Shown in pieces: positions 52,999 to 62,997 of a stretch of 64,000 nt of DNA. The notes beneath the pieces were generated by a model. It did no database searches and had not been told where the DNA came from. It saw only the letters and a program-made list of their open reading frames with translations. A program made the translations under genes and the position numbers. Every line of letters begins with the position of its first letter. Positions within the stretch are counted from its first letter, which is position 1. The stretch is from Globisporangium splendens (lineage: Eukaryota; Oomycota; Peronosporomycetes; Pythiales; Pythiaceae): contig VFIW01000014.1 in the NCBI GenBank assembly GCA_006386115.1, forward strand, positions 116,162 through 180,161. The letters are read 5' to 3'.

Positions 52999-54081
52999 AT
53001 GAATGCCATAGTTCACATAAAATGGAGAGTGACCTGTCGAGACATGCGTGGAGTTGTTCAACGCAAACTCGGCAAGAGGGAGAAACTCACTCCACTCTTT
53101 GAAAGACGTTGCGTAGCTGCGCAACACGTCTTCGAGGACACGATTCACTCGCTCTGTTTGACCGTCCGTTTCAGGGTGTGCCGCTGTTGACATGGACAAC
53201 TTGGTGTCCAGAAGTCCGAACAGTGCACGCCAGAACTTGGACGTGAAACGGGTGTCACGGTCAGACACGATCTCGACTGGTAGTCCGTGCAGACGGAATA
53301 CGACGTCTACAAAGACCTTGGCAGTCTTCTCAGCAGAGATCTTGTCCGAAACAGGCGCAAGATGGACCATCTTGCTGAATCGGTCCACAAACACAAGGAT
53401 GCCATTGCGTCCATGTGTGTCTCTTGGAAGTCCGAATATGAAATCCATACTCACAGACTTCCAACTGTCCGATGGGACAGCCAATGAACGAAGTGGTGCC
53501 TGCGTGGAACCAGAGGGTTTCACTCGTTGGCAGATCTCGCAAGTCCTCACATACTTGCGCACCCACTTGTACATGTGTGGCCAGTAGTAATCCCGGGAAA
53601 GACTGAGAAACGTTTTCTCACGTCCGAGATGGCCACCCGAAGGACTGTCATGGTACTCATACAAGAGTCGATGACGCAGACCTTCGTCGTTGGGAACAAC
53701 AACCCTTGCTGTATCCCCTTGTTCGACCGCATAGTACAACAACCCATTGTGTACTCGAAAGCGGTGAACTCGCGATCTTGTGCGCGACGGAAGACCTTGC
53801 AGTGCTTTGTCGGAAGGGTCCTTGAAGTACTTCAACAAGTCCTGACATGTTTCGTCAGACTTGTACCCTTCGACGATCTCTTCTCGCACTGTAGTCGCAG
53901 CTCGCACCGCGATCGCTCGAACATCTTCACAGAGTCGACACGCTCCGTCCGTGTCTTCACTCTTGGTCTTCGGATCGTAATCCGGACGTCTTGACAGCGC
54001 ATCGGCTAAGATGTTCGTCTTGCCTGGCTTGTAGTGTACAACGAAGTTGTACTCTGCAAAGAAGGAGAACCATCTCGCCAT
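52969..54081 (-). pseudogene. pol part: RNase H C-terminus and integrase
   Basis: Continues in the same frame as RT but after an in-frame TGA at 54084-54082. Zinc-binding HHCC (HDSPSGGHLG...CEICQR) and catalytic D,D-35-E residues (SMDFIFGL, SDRDTRF, HPETDGQTERVNRVLED) are intact. The frame ends at 52969 through the insertion noted at 52996-52998. The breaks make this copy unable to give full Pol without suppression. Confidence 0.9.
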
Positions 54082-55899
54082 TCATTGCGACAAATGAGGA
54101 GTCTTCACTGCCGTACGCAGAGATGCGTGATCAGTGTAGATAGCAAAGCGCTCCTCGCCAAGCAGATACACACGGAACTTGACCAAAGAATACTTAATCG
54201 CCAGAAGTTCCTTGTCGTGAACTGGGTAGTTCCGTTCTGCGGGTCGGAGTTGTCGTGACTGATACGACACAACTCGCTCGTGACCCTCATCATCGTGTTG
54301 CATCAATGCGCAACCGATGGCATAGTCGCTCGCATCACAGACGACGTGGAACGGCTTGTCGTGGTTTGGCAGAGCCAACACAGGAGCTTCTCGAAGACTC
54401 CTCTTGACTTCTTCGAACGCCGTCTCATGGTCTTTCGACCACTTCCACTCAACGTCTTTCTTCAAGAGCTGTGTGAGGGGTTGCACCAACGCTGCATAAT
54501 TGCGCGTGTACTTGTGCAAGTAGTTGGCTAGACCCAACCATTGTCGCAGCTGTTTGACGTTCTTTGGCACAGGCCAATCGTCAATAGCTTTGACCTTCTC
54601 CGGATCGACTCGAACACCGCTCTTGCCCACAAAACAACCGAGAACAGGGATCTCGGGGGCGAAGAACATGCACTTCTTCAAGTTTGCGTAGAGTTTGTTC
54701 TCACGCATGACCTGGAAAACTTGACGAAGATGATCGAGATGAACATCGACATCAGACTTCCCATTCGTGGTCTTACTATGAACGAAAATGTCGTCAAAGT
54801 AACTTGGTGCAAATGTTCGCAGAGGACGAAGAACGTTCGTGACCATTCGATTGAAGGTCGCAGGAGCATTCTTCAGTCCCTGTGGCATCACTAACCATTC
54901 CCACAGCATACCACTCGGGGTACTCACTGCGGTTAGTGGAACATCGTCTTCGCGCATTCGAATCTGATAGAACCCATCTTTCAGATCGACAGCACTAAAG
55001 ACGGTGCTGCCAACCATTCCATCAAGGATCATGTCATTGCGTGGAACCGGAGTCTGGGCTGGAATTGTCGCATCGTTCAGCTTGTTGAAAGCGTGAACAA
55101 TGCGCCAACCTCCAGTTGCCTTCTTCACACAGAAAGTGGGGCTGCAATGCGGAGACTTGCTCTCCCGCACATGACCAGCCTTAGCACGTTGTGCAAAGAA
55201 CTCGTCGATTGCCTCGACTTGTTCCTTTGGCAACGGCCACTGTCTTGTGATGCAGTACTTCGTGCCAGGAAGTACATCAATCTCATGACGAATGCCTCTA
55301 TCGAATGGCAATTCGTCCGGCACCTTGTCAGGGAAAATGTCTTCATATTCCCTGGCAAGCGCATACACGGGGTTCTTCTTGAGGGCGTCCCACGACTGCT
55401 CCTCGAACCTTTCCTTCCGTGTCTTTTCGTCCAACACATCTGCATCCGCACTCGATGCTGTGTTGACGAAGCCTTCGTCGACCATTTCGACGATCACACA
55501 CACCTGCGCAATATCGCCTCTCGCTAGGCTGCGCTCCAGTGTCTTCTTGCTCATCGGTGGCAAGGAAATCAACTCTTCGACTGAACTTGGAGGATTTTCA
55601 ATCTTCACGTGACGGATTACACCCACGTCACCTTCTTCATTGTAGACCGCGATATTCACTAACTCGTTTGGAATGTCTTGTGCTTGGACACTCCCTTCGT
55701 CATCACCACTTGCACCTTGATCAGGGGAACGCAAAACTCTTGACGGAACATTCTTCTTGCTGGTCTTCTTCTTCTTGTCTTGGGAAGGGTGTCTGTTCCT
55801 CTTCCATTCACTCTTGTCAACGCCATCACGAACCTTGTCGTCGTCGATGCCAAAGGAGACAGTCTTTTTCTGGCGCCTGACTGCTCCACCTCCGTTCAT
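54082..55899 (-). CDS. pol part: reverse transcriptase and RNase H
   Basis: Starts at ATG 55899, five nucleotides after the protease stop TAA, in the -1 frame relative to protease; the frame is also open upstream to ~55944. A basic N-terminal region precedes RT with QWPLPKEQVEAID, AVDLKDGFYQIRM, MPQGLKNAPATFNRM and the catalytic SYFDDIFVHS. RNase H follows with VCDASDYAIGCAL and YTDHASL. The frame is closed by TGA at 54084-54082 inside the RNase H tether, where related elements continue. Protease-RT junction could be termination-reinitiation or another frameshift. Confidence 0.9.
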   Translation of the reverse strand: MNGGGAVRRQKKTVSFGIDDDKVRDGVDKSEWKRNRHPSQDKKKKTSKKNVPSRVLRSPDQGASGDDEGSVQAQDIPNELVNIAVYNEEGDVGVIRHVKIENPPSSVEELISLPPMSKKTLERSLARGDIAQVCVIVEMVDEGFVNTASSADADVLDEKTRKERFEEQSWDALKKNPVYALAREYEDIFPDKVPDELPFDRGIRHEIDVLPGTKYCITRQWPLPKEQVEAIDEFFAQRAKAGHVRESKSPHCSPTFCVKKATGGWRIVHAFNKLNDATIPAQTPVPRNDMILDGMVGSTVFSAVDLKDGFYQIRMREDDVPLTAVSTPSGMLWEWLVMPQGLKNAPATFNRMVTNVLRPLRTFAPSYFDDIFVHSKTTNGKSDVDVHLDHLRQVFQVMRENKLYANLKKCMFFAPEIPVLGCFVGKSGVRVDPEKVKAIDDWPVPKNVKQLRQWLGLANYLHKYTRNYAALVQPLTQLLKKDVEWKWSKDHETAFEEVKRSLREAPVLALPNHDKPFHVVCDASDYAIGCALMQHDDEGHERVVSYQSRQLRPAERNYPVHDKELLAIKYSLVKFRVYLLGEERFAIYTDHASLRTAVKTPHLSQ

Positions 55900-55904
55900 C
55901 TTCT

Positions 55905-56546
55905 TTAAAATGGGTACCACTTGTGAACATGGGGGCCATCGCACACCGCAATATCACAAGGGCCATCTGGGATCTCTTCCACAGATGTGTACACCCATAC
56001 TACTTCATCCGTTGTTGTGCAGCACAAGTCAACATCGCGTGACTTGCCAACGGAGATCTTCATATTCATCCAGTCAATGCTAGGTTGGTAACGCTTCAAC
56101 CACGGCATGCCCAGGATGATGTCAAACTTGTCATCGAGGTCGAGTAAAATGAACTCGTCTTCACCTCGGAAATCTTCACACTTGATTGCCAAGCGCACCA
56201 CGCGCTTCGGCATCTTCACAGTTGACCCATTTGCCAACCGGACAATCATTGTCTTCTCTTCATACGCATCAGGCACGAAGACACCATGCCTGACGATCAC
56301 TTCATTTCGAACAAAGTTGTTCGACGCACCAGTGTCAACCAAAGCTCGTAGAGGCGTTGCAATACCGTCTACATGAACTTTGTGAACGATCAAACTTGAC
56401 GTTTGACTGACACTCTTCTCACTCATAGTGGAAACTGCATGTGCTTGATGCACATGGGGGCCAGAGTCCTGTGTCTCCACAACGTCCACAGTCCTCTTTT
56501 CCGGGCCAGTAGGAGGCCCCGCCCCTACTGTCCATTCCCGTTTTTT
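55905..56546 (-). CDS. pol part: retroviral-type aspartic protease
   Basis: Frame -1 relative to gag, entered at the AAAAAAC heptamer. Catalytic LVDTGASNNFV followed by the flap-region and FDIILGMPWLKRYQPSIDW, the standard Ty3/gypsy retropepsin pattern (hydrophobic-hydrophobic-G second motif). Ends TAA at 55907-55905. Confidence 0.9.
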   Translation of the reverse strand, partial: KKREWTVGAGPPTGPEKRTVDVVETQDSGPHVHQAHAVSTMSEKSVSQTSSLIVHKVHVDGIATPLRALVDTGASNNFVRNEVIVRHGVFVPDAYEEKTMIVRLANGSTVKMPKRVVRLAIKCEDFRGEDEFILLDLDDKFDIILGMPWLKRYQPSIDWMNMKISVGKSRDVDLCCTTTDEVVWVYTSVEEIPDGPCDIAVCDGPHVHKWYPF

Positions 56547-57574
56547 GGCCCAGGTGACCGCTCGAACCGACGACCGTAAGAACGATCGTGGTTGTTCGAA
56601 CGAGCACCCTGTGTCGTTTGCCGACCCGGCAAAGACACCTTGCAGTTCCGAGCAATGTGACCCGGCTTCCCGCAACGGAAACACTTCCCATCGTTGCGAG
56701 GACGCTCATTTCCAGGCGTGGAAATGTACGAGATGTCCATGGGCTCGGGACCATCATGCACGGCATTTGATTGCCGCATTGGTCTCGACGCAAACCCATG
56801 GAATCTTGCTCGCTTCATGCTGAACTCTTCTTGCATCGCACGCTCAATGGCTTTGTCCAGCGTCTTGGGGTACTCGCGGAACAGTCGGTTCCGAATCGGA
56901 CCATCGTTCAGACCCATCATGAACGTCACGACTTGCGTCGGAACGTCAATCGGCTCGTCAACGATGCTCGATACCAAGTAACGAGCACGTTGTGCATACG
57001 AGTGAAGGTCGAAACGGCCTTGACGAAGCTTGAGGAACTCGGCGCGCGCACGGAACTCACTCTGTGGAGGTTCAAACGCCTTCTTGAGTTCGGTCTTGAA
57101 GTGGTCGTAGCTGGGGAAGCAGTTTAGATCCGCTAAACGCTTACCATACGCCCAGCTCTTCGCACGACCCGCAAGGTTGGACATCGCGAACAACACTTGC
57201 TGCGAAGGGTCTCGCAGTTGTCTTGCAGTGATGGCTGCATCCAACTCGACGAACCATCGTGAGAGAGGTTCGTTCTCTCCGCCGCGATACGGAGAGACGT
57301 CAAGCTTCAGCGGCACCGTCCTGATTGAGGAAACAGGGGTTGCGACCTGCTTCCGGGAGGACATGATCTCGTGGTGCATGAAACTGACCACTGCACTCTT
57401 CTGGTCCTCCGGAGACGCCGATCGAAGAAGACTGACCACGGCAGCCTCTCCGATGACATCTCGCATGCGCTCAAGCGCCATCCACTCATGAGAAGACAAA
57501 TGAGGGAAACCCTCAATAGTCAACTCGACAGTTTCCGGTACTGCTGGACCGAGTGGGGTTCCTGTAGCATCCAT
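56525..57574 (-). CDS. gag with CCHC zinc knuckle
   Basis: 349 aa from the first ATG at 57574 (MDATGTPLGPAVPETVELTI). The frame is open without ATG back to the primer-binding site. The central region is the Ty3 capsid type (PLSRWFVELDAAITARQL, FLKLRQGRFDLHSYAQRARY, FMMGLNDGPIRNRLFREYP). Near the C-terminus lies one zinc knuckle, CFRCGKPGHIARNC, for RNA packaging. Stops TAG at 56527-56525, 13 nt after the frameshift heptamer. Confidence 0.9.
   Translation of the reverse strand: MDATGTPLGPAVPETVELTIEGFPHLSSHEWMALERMRDVIGEAAVVSLLRSASPEDQKSAVVSFMHHEIMSSRKQVATPVSSIRTVPLKLDVSPYRGGENEPLSRWFVELDAAITARQLRDPSQQVLFAMSNLAGRAKSWAYGKRLADLNCFPSYDHFKTELKKAFEPPQSEFRARAEFLKLRQGRFDLHSYAQRARYLVSSIVDEPIDVPTQVVTFMMGLNDGPIRNRLFREYPKTLDKAIERAMQEEFSMKRARFHGFASRPMRQSNAVHDGPEPMDISYISTPGNERPRNDGKCFRCGKPGHIARNCKVSLPGRQTTQGARSNNHDRSYGRRFERSPGPKNGNGQ
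56540..56546 (-). promoter_or_regulatory. programmed -1 frameshift heptamer A AAA AAC
   Basis: In the gag frame the codons read CCA AAA AAC, giving X XXY YYZ with X=Y=A, Z=C; a -1 slip enters the protease frame (GCC AAA AAA CGG). The gag stop follows 13 nt later. A downstream GC-rich stretch (GGGGCGGGGCC) could stimulate slippage. Confidence 0.75.
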
Positions 57575-57679
57575 GTTCCAAACAAGGATGCTCGCAGGGT
57601 CTTGGACAGGAATGCGCGACGTGCTTAAAGCCGCGTCGTCAAACCTCTTCACTTCACTGGGTCGTTGGAAGGACCGCTC

Positions 57680-57693
57680 GAAGTGCTACCAGG
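57680..57693 (-). other. primer-binding site, putative
   Basis: Two bases inside the 5' LTR the minus strand reads TGGTAGCA, complementary to a tRNA 3' end ending CCA and close to the initiator-methionine type PBS common in Ty3/gypsy elements. Only ~8 nt are clear. Confidence 0.5.
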
Positions 57694-58344
57694 TGTAAGA
57701 GGGGCGCTGTTCACAACAGTCCCTCAAACACGGCACACACGCTTGTGCCAGAGGAAGCGATCTCCCGACTTGGAGGGAGGAAGAAGACTTGAGGGCTTGG
57801 AGGAAAATTTGCAACTGAATTAAAAATGGTTATGGTTCCTGTCGCTACTTGCTAATGAACCCCAAGGGATCCTACAGCTTTCATAACTAAAACCTAAACA
57901 TACACAATAAAACCTATGAATCTGATATATAAAACCTTGGGTACACTGAGGTTGAACCTACGGGATCTTCTAGAAGCTTGAACTTCAAGTCTTGTATAAA
58001 ATCCCTGCAAAGTGATTGGCTCGCGCCACTCACTCCAGGTGGCAGAGACACGTCGGTCTCGTCGCCAGTCCAGTTTCCCAAGCAGGAACCATCACTCAGT
58101 ACTTGATTAGTACATGGATGTTATCACTCTGTACTGATTAGTACATGAGAACAACATTCTGCACTGATCAGCACAGAGAACACTCGTGACGTCATCGAAT
58201 GACGTCACACGTGCATGTGGGGACTGTATTACCGTAATCCCTTTGTTATTTGTGTCTCCACAATGCACGCTGAAGGTGGTGTGTGCCACACTAGATCTGG
58301 GGACAGATCCACCTTCATGTAATGGCTGGTTGTGGTCCATTACA
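57694..58344 (-). repeat. 5' LTR (right)
   Basis: 651 bp, collinear with 50686-51336 apart from about a dozen substitutions and compensating 1-nt indels (G run at 57703; T run near 58240). Confidence 0.95.
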
Positions 58345-58565
58345 ACAGTCCGTACGAGCTGCTGTTGACTCTGATACTGAAACCGGGACATGAACAGCGC
58401 ATTCACAGGCTCGTTTGTGTGCTTCCAATCCTTTCTCGACGATAAGGCAGAGATATATTTACAGTGAACGCCAGCGCACAATGACAACAAGCTTTGGTGG
58501 AAAGTCATATGTCGAGCACTTGATGAAGATTCTGTTTAGAGGAAGTTATCATGTTGCGCGCAAGG

Positions 58566-59055
58566 TGTAACGGGTCAACCGTTACGCTGGCGTACACGTG
58601 TGCGTCCGTGAGGAAGCGCGCAGTTAGGTGTCACACCTAACTGGGTTTGTATAGAACTTAGTATAGAACCAGAGAATGCTGGTCCCAATACTGCAGTGAT
58701 CGTTCTAGTATGAGGAAAGAATGAGAGTGTTTTTATTTTGTGTGCTTATGTCGAGCGGTCTGGCTAGACCGCGAGTAAAACCTAAAACCTTATGCAAAAC
58801 CCTGATTGTTGGTTGGGAGAATTCCTACTGTTTTCCTGATACCTGATTGGTCCAAATTCTGCCTACTTCATTATTATTATCCAATGACATACAAGACCTA
58901 TCATACGGAATGTTGAGGGGTCTTGATGACAGAAGAGGGGTTAGCACCCACCTGCGGTGCGGACTTAGCTGAAGCACGCACCGTGCACTTGAGAAGGAGG
59001 GTTGGGCGTACTTAGTGTACGCACGTGAGGGCGTGTGGCGGGAAACCCCGTTACA
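58566..59055. repeat. solo LTR with 5-bp target-site duplication
   Basis: 490 bp starting TGTAACGGG and ending CCCCGTTACA, flanked on both sides by CAAGG (58561-58565 and 59056-59060). Unrelated in sequence to the 651-bp LTR family. Left by LTR-LTR recombination of a second element. Confidence 0.88.
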
Positions 59056-59989
59056 CAAGGTGGACTCTCGGCAACGAATTTTGCGTCTGTTCTTCTCGTC
59101 GAATGAAGCGAACGATAATTTTGAGCTGAACGCAGACGTGAATCTTATAGATTACAATTACAAGACTGGCCGGCTCAACGTACAGATGATGAACATGATT
59201 AGAGCGAGAGGAATGAACACAGCACAGCAGTATCCATAAATTTATCAATCACAGTTGAAATTTCAGAACCCATAATGCGAGTTGTAACAGGCACCAGCGA
59301 GCGCTGTGTGGCGCGGCGCGGAGCACCCCCGACCACATCCCTCCTCTTTCCCTCCCTCTCGACGCCTTGCTCCTGTGCGCCCGCTGTCGATGGCGGCGGC
59401 GTCCGGGACCCGCTCGACTTCTCTCTTCTTCTATCGCACTTTCTCATGTGACTCGGGCTTGTGCCTCGCGGAACTCTGTGCTACGATGCTGCCGCGCTCT
59501 GGTTGAGCTCTTTCCACCACCGCTCGTACAATCTGTCTGTCTGTCTGTCTGTCTCGCCACCTTGCGCGATTTTGCGCGCCGTCTTGCGTCTTTTGTGTCC
59601 CTTGCTCTCCGTTTCACCCGGCCGACGAGTCGCTCGCTCGCTTCGTTTGGTGAACCTGACCCGACCTCACGGCCGGTCTCCTCCTCCTGGTTGTTTTGGC
59701 TGCGCTGTCTCGGAGCTCTCGTGTTCATTTTTTGTGTGGCGGGTCTGTGATGGATGCGCGCATGTGTGTTTGTCGATTTTCGAGTGGTGCGTTGTTTGTA
59801 GTTTGTTGTGTGCGTTTTGTGTGGCGTTGTTGATGGTGTTTTCGTTGTGTGGGGTTTGTTGTGTTGTGTTGTGTTGTGATGTGTTGTGTTGTGATGTGTT
59901 GCGTGTTGTGTGTTGTGTGTGTATTGGTTGTGTTGTATTGTGTGTTGCGCAGGTTTTGTGTGATGATTGTTTCTTGATTTGGCTACGAT

Positions 59990-60069
59990 GGTCGGTTGGC
60001 CGAGCGGTCTAAGGCGCCAGTTTAAGGCACTGGTCTGAAAGGGCGCGGGTTCGAATCCCGCACCGGCCA
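59990..60069 (+). tRNA. tRNA-Leu (anticodon AAG), copy 1
   Basis: 80 nt without CCA. Acceptor GGTCGGT pairs with ACCGGCC, discriminator A; anticodon stem CCAGT/ACTGG with loop TTAAGGC (anticodon AAG); class II variable arm TCTGAAAGGGC; T arm GCGGG TTCGAAT CCCGC. A/B boxes are internal; TTTT terminator 5-8 nt downstream. No intron. Confidence 0.95.
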
Positions 60070-60966
60070 CTTCTTTTCTTTTCTCTTCTCTTGTGTTTTC
60101 TTTTCGTGTCTGTGTTTCTTTCTTTCTCTTCTCTCTTCTGCTTTCTCTCTCTCTCTCCCCCTCACTCTCGTGCTACGTCGCACCGCTCCTCACCACACAC
60201 ACACAGTCCGCAATGCCGCTGTCTCGCCGCCATCCCAGCAGTCGCCAGCGAGACGCGGAGTGGAGTGGAGCACGCGCGACCAGATCCCTCCTCTTTCCCT
60301 CCCTCCCTCTCGACGCCTTGCTCGTGCGCGCCCGCTGTCGATGGCGGCATCCGGGTGACGCTCGACTTCTGTCTTCTTCTATCGCACTTTCTCATGTGAC
60401 TCGGGCTTGTGCCTCGCGGAGCTCTGTGCTACGATGCTGTCGCTCTCTGGTTGAGCTCTTTCCACCACTGCTCGTGCTGTCTGTCTGTCTGTCTGTCTGC
60501 CTCGCCACCTTGCACCGTCTTGCACCGTCTTGCACCGCCTTGCACCGCCTTGCACCGCCTTGCGTCTTTTGGTGTCCCTTGCTCTCCGTTTCACCCGGCC
60601 GACGAGTCGCTCGCTCGCTTCGTTTGGTGAACCTGACCCGACCTCACGGCCGGTCTCCTCCTCCTGGTTGTTTTGGCTGCGCTGTCTCGGAGCTCTCGTG
60701 TTCATTTTTTGTGTGGCGGGTCTGTGAGGGATGCGCGCATGTGTGTTTGTCGATTTTCGAGTGGTGCGTTGTTTGTAGTTTGTTGTGTGCGTTTTGTGTG
60801 GCGTTGTTGATGGTGTTTTCGTTGTGTGGGGTTTGTTGTGTTGTGTTGTGTTGTGATGTGTTGTGTTGTGATGTGTTGCGTGTTGTGTGTTGTGTGTGTA
60901 TTGGTTGTGTTGTATTGTGTGTTGCGCAGGTTTTGTGTGATGATTGTTTCTTGATTTGGCTACGAT

Positions 60967-61046
60967 GGTCGGTTGGCCGAGCGGTCTAAGGCGCCAGTTT
61001 AAGGCACTGGTCTGAAAGGGCGCGGGTTCGAATCCCGCACCGGCCA
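60967..61046 (+). tRNA. tRNA-Leu (AAG), copy 2
   Basis: Identical to copy 1 over all 80 nt, with the same TTTT-containing downstream flank. Confidence 0.95.
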
Positions 61047-61943
61047 CTTCTTTTCTTTTCTCTTCTCTTGTGTTTTCTTTTCGTGTCTGTGTTTCTTTCT
61101 TTCTCTTCTCTCTTCTGCTTTCTCTCTCTCTCTCCCCCTCACTCTCGTGCTACGTCGCACCGCTCCTCACCACACACACACAGTCCGCAATGCCGCTGTC
61201 TCGCCGCCATCCCAGCAGTCGCCAGCGAGACGCGGAGTGGAGTGGAGCACGCGCGACCAGATCCCTCCTCTTTCCCTCCCTCCCTCTCGACGCCTTGCTC
61301 GTGCGCGCCCGCTGTCGATGGCGGCATCCGGGTGACGCTCGACTTCTGTCTTCTTCTATCGCACTTTCTCATGTGACTCGGGCTTGTGCCTCGCGGAGCT
61401 CTGTGCTACGATGCTGTCGCTCTCTGGTTGAGCTCTTTCCACCACTGCTCGTGCTATCTGTCTGTCTGTCTGTCTGTCTGCCTCGCCACTTTGCGCGACC
61501 TTGCACCATCTTGCACGTTCCCGTGCACCGTCTTGCCACGCCTTTGCGCTTTTTGGTTCCCTTGTCTCCGTTTCACCCGGCCGACTAGTCTCTCGCATCG
61601 CTTCGCTGTTTGTGAACCTGACCCCGACCTCACGGCCGTGTCTCCTCCTCCTGTGTTTTTTGCGGCGCTGTCTCGGAGCTCTCGTGTTCAGTTTTTGTGT
61701 GGCGGGTCTGTGGGAGATGCGCGCATGTGTGTTTGTCGATTTTCGAGTGGTGCTTGTTTTGTAGTTTGTTTGTTCGTTTTTGTTGTGGCCGTTGTTATGG
61801 TGTGTTTTTCGTTGTGTGGGGTTTTGTTTTTGTTGTGTTGTGTTGTGATGTGTTGCGTGTTGTGTGTTGTGTGTGTGTTGGTTGTGTTGTATTGTGTGTT
61901 GCGCAGGTTTTGTGTGATGATTGTTTATTGATTTGGCTACGAT

Positions 61944-62023
61944 GGTCGGTTGGCCGAGCGGTCTAAGGCGCCAGTTTAAGGCACTGGTCTGAAAGGGCGC
62001 GGGTTCGAATCCCGCACCGGCCA
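61944..62023 (+). tRNA. tRNA-Leu (AAG), copy 3
   Basis: Identical to copies 1 and 2 over 80 nt. Confidence 0.95.
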
Positions 62024-62465
62024 CTTCTTTTCTTTTCTCTTCTCTTGTGTTTTCTTTTCGTGTCTGTGTTTCTTTCTTTCTCTTCTCTCTTCTGCTTTCT
62101 CTCTCTCTCTCCCCCTCACTCTCGTGCTACGTCGCACCGCTCCTCACCACACACACACAGTCCGCAATGCCGCTGTCTCGCCGCCATCCCAGCAGTCGCC
62201 AGCGAGACGCGGAGTGGAGTGGAGCACGCGCGACCAGATCCCTCCTCTTTCCCTCCCTCCCTCTCGACGCCTTGCTCGTGCGCGCCCGCTGTCGATGGCG
62301 GCATCCGGGTGACGCTCGACTTCTGTCTTCTTCTATCGCACTTTCTCATGTGACTCGGGCTTGTGCCTCGCGGAGCTCTGTGCTACGATGCTGTCGCTCT
62401 CTGGTTGAGCTCTTTCCACCACTGCTCGTGCTATCTGTCTGTCTGTCTGTCTGTCTGCCTCGCTA

Positions 62466-62530
62466 CCTTGCACCGTCTTGCACCGTCTTGCACCGTCTTG
62501 CACCGTCTTGCACCGTCTTGCACCGCCTTG
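62466..62530 (+). repeat. CTTGCACCGT minisatellite in array unit
   Basis: About six head-to-tail copies of a 10-nt word (cttgcaccgt/c). The equivalent site in the unit at ~60511-60560 has five variants, and the unit at ~61497-61540 a degenerate version, so copy number varies between units. Confidence 0.9.
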
Positions 62531-62919
62531 CGTCTTTTGGTGTCCCTTGCTCTCCGTTTCACCCGGCCGACGAGTCGCTCGCTCGCTTCGTTTGGTGAAC
62601 CTGACCCGACCTCACGGCCGGTCTCCTCCTCCTGGTTGTTTTGGCTGCGCTGTCTCGGAGCTCTCGTGTTCATTTTTTGTGTGGCGGGTCTGTGAGGGAT
62701 GCGCGCATGTGTGTTTGTCGATTTTCGAGTGGTGCGTTGTTTGTAGTTTGTTGTGTGCGTTTTGTGTGGCGTTGTTGATGGTGTTTTCGTTGTGTGGGTT
62801 TGTTGTTTGTGTTGTGATTGTTGCGTGTGTGTGTTGTGTGTGGTGTTGGTTGGTTGTGTTGTTATGTGGTGTTGCGCAGGTTTTGTGTGGATGATTGTTT
62901 TCTTTGCTTTGGCTACGAT

Positions 62920-62997
62920 GGTCGGTTGGCCGAGCGTCTAAGGCGCCAGTTTAAGGCACTGGTCTGCAAGGGCGCGGGTTCGAACCCTCACCGGCCA
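62920..62997 (+). tRNA. tRNA-Leu (AAG), degenerate copy 4
   Basis: 78 nt. Lacks one G of the D-loop GG pair (GCGTC instead of GCGGTC), has A to C in the variable arm and a shortened, mispaired T stem (TTCGAACCCTCA). Either a pseudo-tRNA or a copy with sequencing deletions. Confidence 0.7.

Larger units (their letters stand above)
50686..58344 (-). mobile_element. Ty3/gypsy chromovirus-type LTR retrotransposon
   Basis: 7,659-bp element on the minus strand bounded by two 651-bp LTRs that begin TGTAA and end TTACA. Order from the 5' LTR (right): primer-binding site, gag with CCHC knuckle, frameshift heptamer, retropepsin, RT-RNase H, integrase with HHCC and DDE, GPY/F module and C-terminal chromodomain, then a polypurine tract. 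The LTRs differ by roughly a dozen substitutions and two 1-nt indels (about 98% identical by eye), so insertion is recent. Pol is nevertheless broken by one stop and one frameshift. No target-site duplication: left flank GGTTG, right flank ACAGT. A plus-strand coiled-coil ORF is embedded opposite the 3' end of pol. Confidence 0.95.
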
